The notes below the pieces were generated by a model, which saw only the letters and a program-made list of their open reading frames with translations, had not been told where the DNA came from and made no database searches. Positions 63,118 through 64,000 of a stretch of 64,000 nucleotides of DNA are shown piece after piece. A program made the position numbers and the translations under genes. Source of the DNA: Aequorivita viscosa (GTDB lineage: Bacteria; Bacteroidota; Bacteroidia; Flavobacteriales; Flavobacteriaceae); contig NZ_FNNS01000004.1 of the NCBI RefSeq assembly GCF_900106795.1, positions 1-64,000 on the forward strand. The letters are read 5' to 3'. Numbering within the stretch: the first letter of the stretch is position 1; the number at the start of each line of letters is the position of its first letter.

Positions 63118-64000
63118 ATGACCCAATCACTGTTTAACCCTTTTGACGACTTAATTTTTGACGAGCATTTTTGCTTTCTCTCGGGAGCATTGACAAATGA
63201 TACAATTTCTGTATTTCCCGAATGGCTGCTAACTCATTTTAAATTTGGCGATGAACGAATTGAAATGATGGATAAAACAAAGGCCTACAAATATTCAGAC
63301 TTAAGGTTACCTTGTTCTCCAGAGGTTATAAAAGCCTATGAAGCATTAGATGTGAAAGTCCAGAGTGCATTTAAGGATGGATTTGAAGGAATGGAAGCGC
63401 TTGAAGAGGTAGAAATATTTCAATGGACTGGGAGAATAGTGTACGGATTGCTATACTACGAAATGGTGTATGAAAAGCAACGTTTGCTAAGACAAGGAAA
63501 GGATTTCGCGATTTCACCCTATTTAAAAGAACGCTTCGGTCATTTTCATTTAATGCTTCAATCTTTGATTGCTCCAGTAAAATTTGTTGGCAGAAAGCCT
63601 TGGAGTATGGTGCTTTTTCCACTTAAATATTCTGCAGATATTTTTAGTTATCGCGATGATACCGTCAATTTACTGTTCTCAATGGGAGTCAATGGGTTTG
63701 GAATAATCGTGTGTTTTCGAGATAATGGGGTTATAGCAGAAAAGGAAAAAGACATTCTCGAAAAAATGAAAGGTCACACCTTGCATCCAGTTCAATTTGA
63801 GGAGTTGTATGCCCGTTTCCATTATTCAGATTACCTATTGCAGTATAAGCCAGAATATAAAATTGAAGAAAACGATAATGAAATTTCAATAGAAGCGCTG
63901 CCAACCAAACTCGTTCCAAACCGACCTCTTTTTGGGGATTGGAGTGATGATATGTTTGCACAGCTGAAAGCCAATTACTGGTCTGTTTATGGAATTGAAA
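63118..64000 (+). CDS. Conserved protein of unknown function, truncated by the window edge
   Basis: 294 codons are open from ATG 63118 to the edge, with no stop. The protein starts MTQSLFNPFDDLIFDEHFCF and LSGALTNDTISVFPEWLLTHF, where a Cys-x-x-x-Gly followed by a Phe-Pro-x-Trp block resembles an HNH-like element (CxxCG ... FPxWL), but the second Cys and the His are missing. The rest is soluble, mixed alpha/beta, with conserved Trp and Tyr positions. No signal peptide. Function unknown; only the N-terminal part is visible here. Confidence 0.8.
   Translation, partial: MTQSLFNPFDDLIFDEHFCFLSGALTNDTISVFPEWLLTHFKFGDERIEMMDKTKAYKYSDLRLPCSPEVIKAYEALDVKVQSAFKDGFEGMEALEEVEIFQWTGRIVYGLLYYEMVYEKQRLLRQGKDFAISPYLKERFGHFHLMLQSLIAPVKFVGRKPWSMVLFPLKYSADIFSYRDDTVNLLFSMGVNGFGIIVCFRDNGVIAEKEKDILEKMKGHTLHPVQFEELYARFHYSDYLLQYKPEYKIEENDNEISIEALPTKLVPNRPLFGDWSDDMFAQLKANYWSVYGIE

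Overview
The window looks like chromosomal DNA of a marine or environmental Flavobacteriaceae member (phylum Bacteroidota). The evidence is A+T-rich sequence, type IX secretion (T9SS) C-terminal sorting domains, TAnnTTTG-type -7 promoter boxes, weak ribosome binding sites, bacillithiol synthesis (bshC), many surface lipoproteins, and families typical of this group (TlpA/DUF4369, GEVED, PycTM). No rRNA, tRNA or CRISPR array was seen.

Layout. 0-1.6 kb: accessory debris with a VapC-type toxin-antitoxin pair between palindromes and a decayed DUF6364/DUF1016 chimera. 1.6-12.7 kb (minus strand): small membrane protein, M1-peptidase-like protein fused to a beta-barrel, secreted endonuclease/phosphatase-fold protein, LOG-family protein, uvrA, gamma-glutamyltransferase and AcpH-like phosphodiesterase. 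12.7-19.8 kb: surface acyltransferase and glmM, LpxL-type acyltransferase, rhomboid protease, SIMPL protein and TlpA-like thioredoxin. 19.9-25.1 kb: a large GAF protein, two secreted proteins and an HD-PycTM protein related to Pycsar effectors. 25.2-32.7 kb: two tandem giant lipoproteins, each with a metallophosphoesterase-like, a kinase-like and a beta-barrel part; the first has lost its catalytic residues.

32.9-43.5 kb is a surface-protein accessory region: two paralogous beta-helix lipoproteins, a TPR-HTH regulator interrupted by an in-frame TGA, a very large T9SS/GEVED protein, two paralogous small membrane proteins with matching promoters, and a MITE-like palindromic element. 43.6-52.5 kb: glycosyltransferase, EamA transporter with an in-frame TGA, SDR oxidoreductase, DUF1648, DUF3820, DUF922 and OsmC proteins, a LysM/periplasmic-binding lipoprotein and guaA. 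52.6-53.3 kb: a YoeB-type toxin-antitoxin pair between direct repeats that duplicate the 3' end of bshC. 53.3-64 kb: bshC, a secreted M14 peptidase, then a surface-polysaccharide cluster (alkaline-phosphatase-superfamily membrane protein, FemAB/GNAT-like protein, DegT aminotransferase, Wzx-type flippase) and a truncated unknown gene at the edge.

The window mixes core genes (uvrA, glmM, guaA, bshC, LpxL) with envelope and surface functions. The most unusual items are the tandem three-part outer-membrane proteins, the stand-alone HD-PycTM protein, the M1-like pseudopeptidase-barrel fusion, the two toxin-antitoxin modules bounded by repeats, and the two genes broken by TGA.
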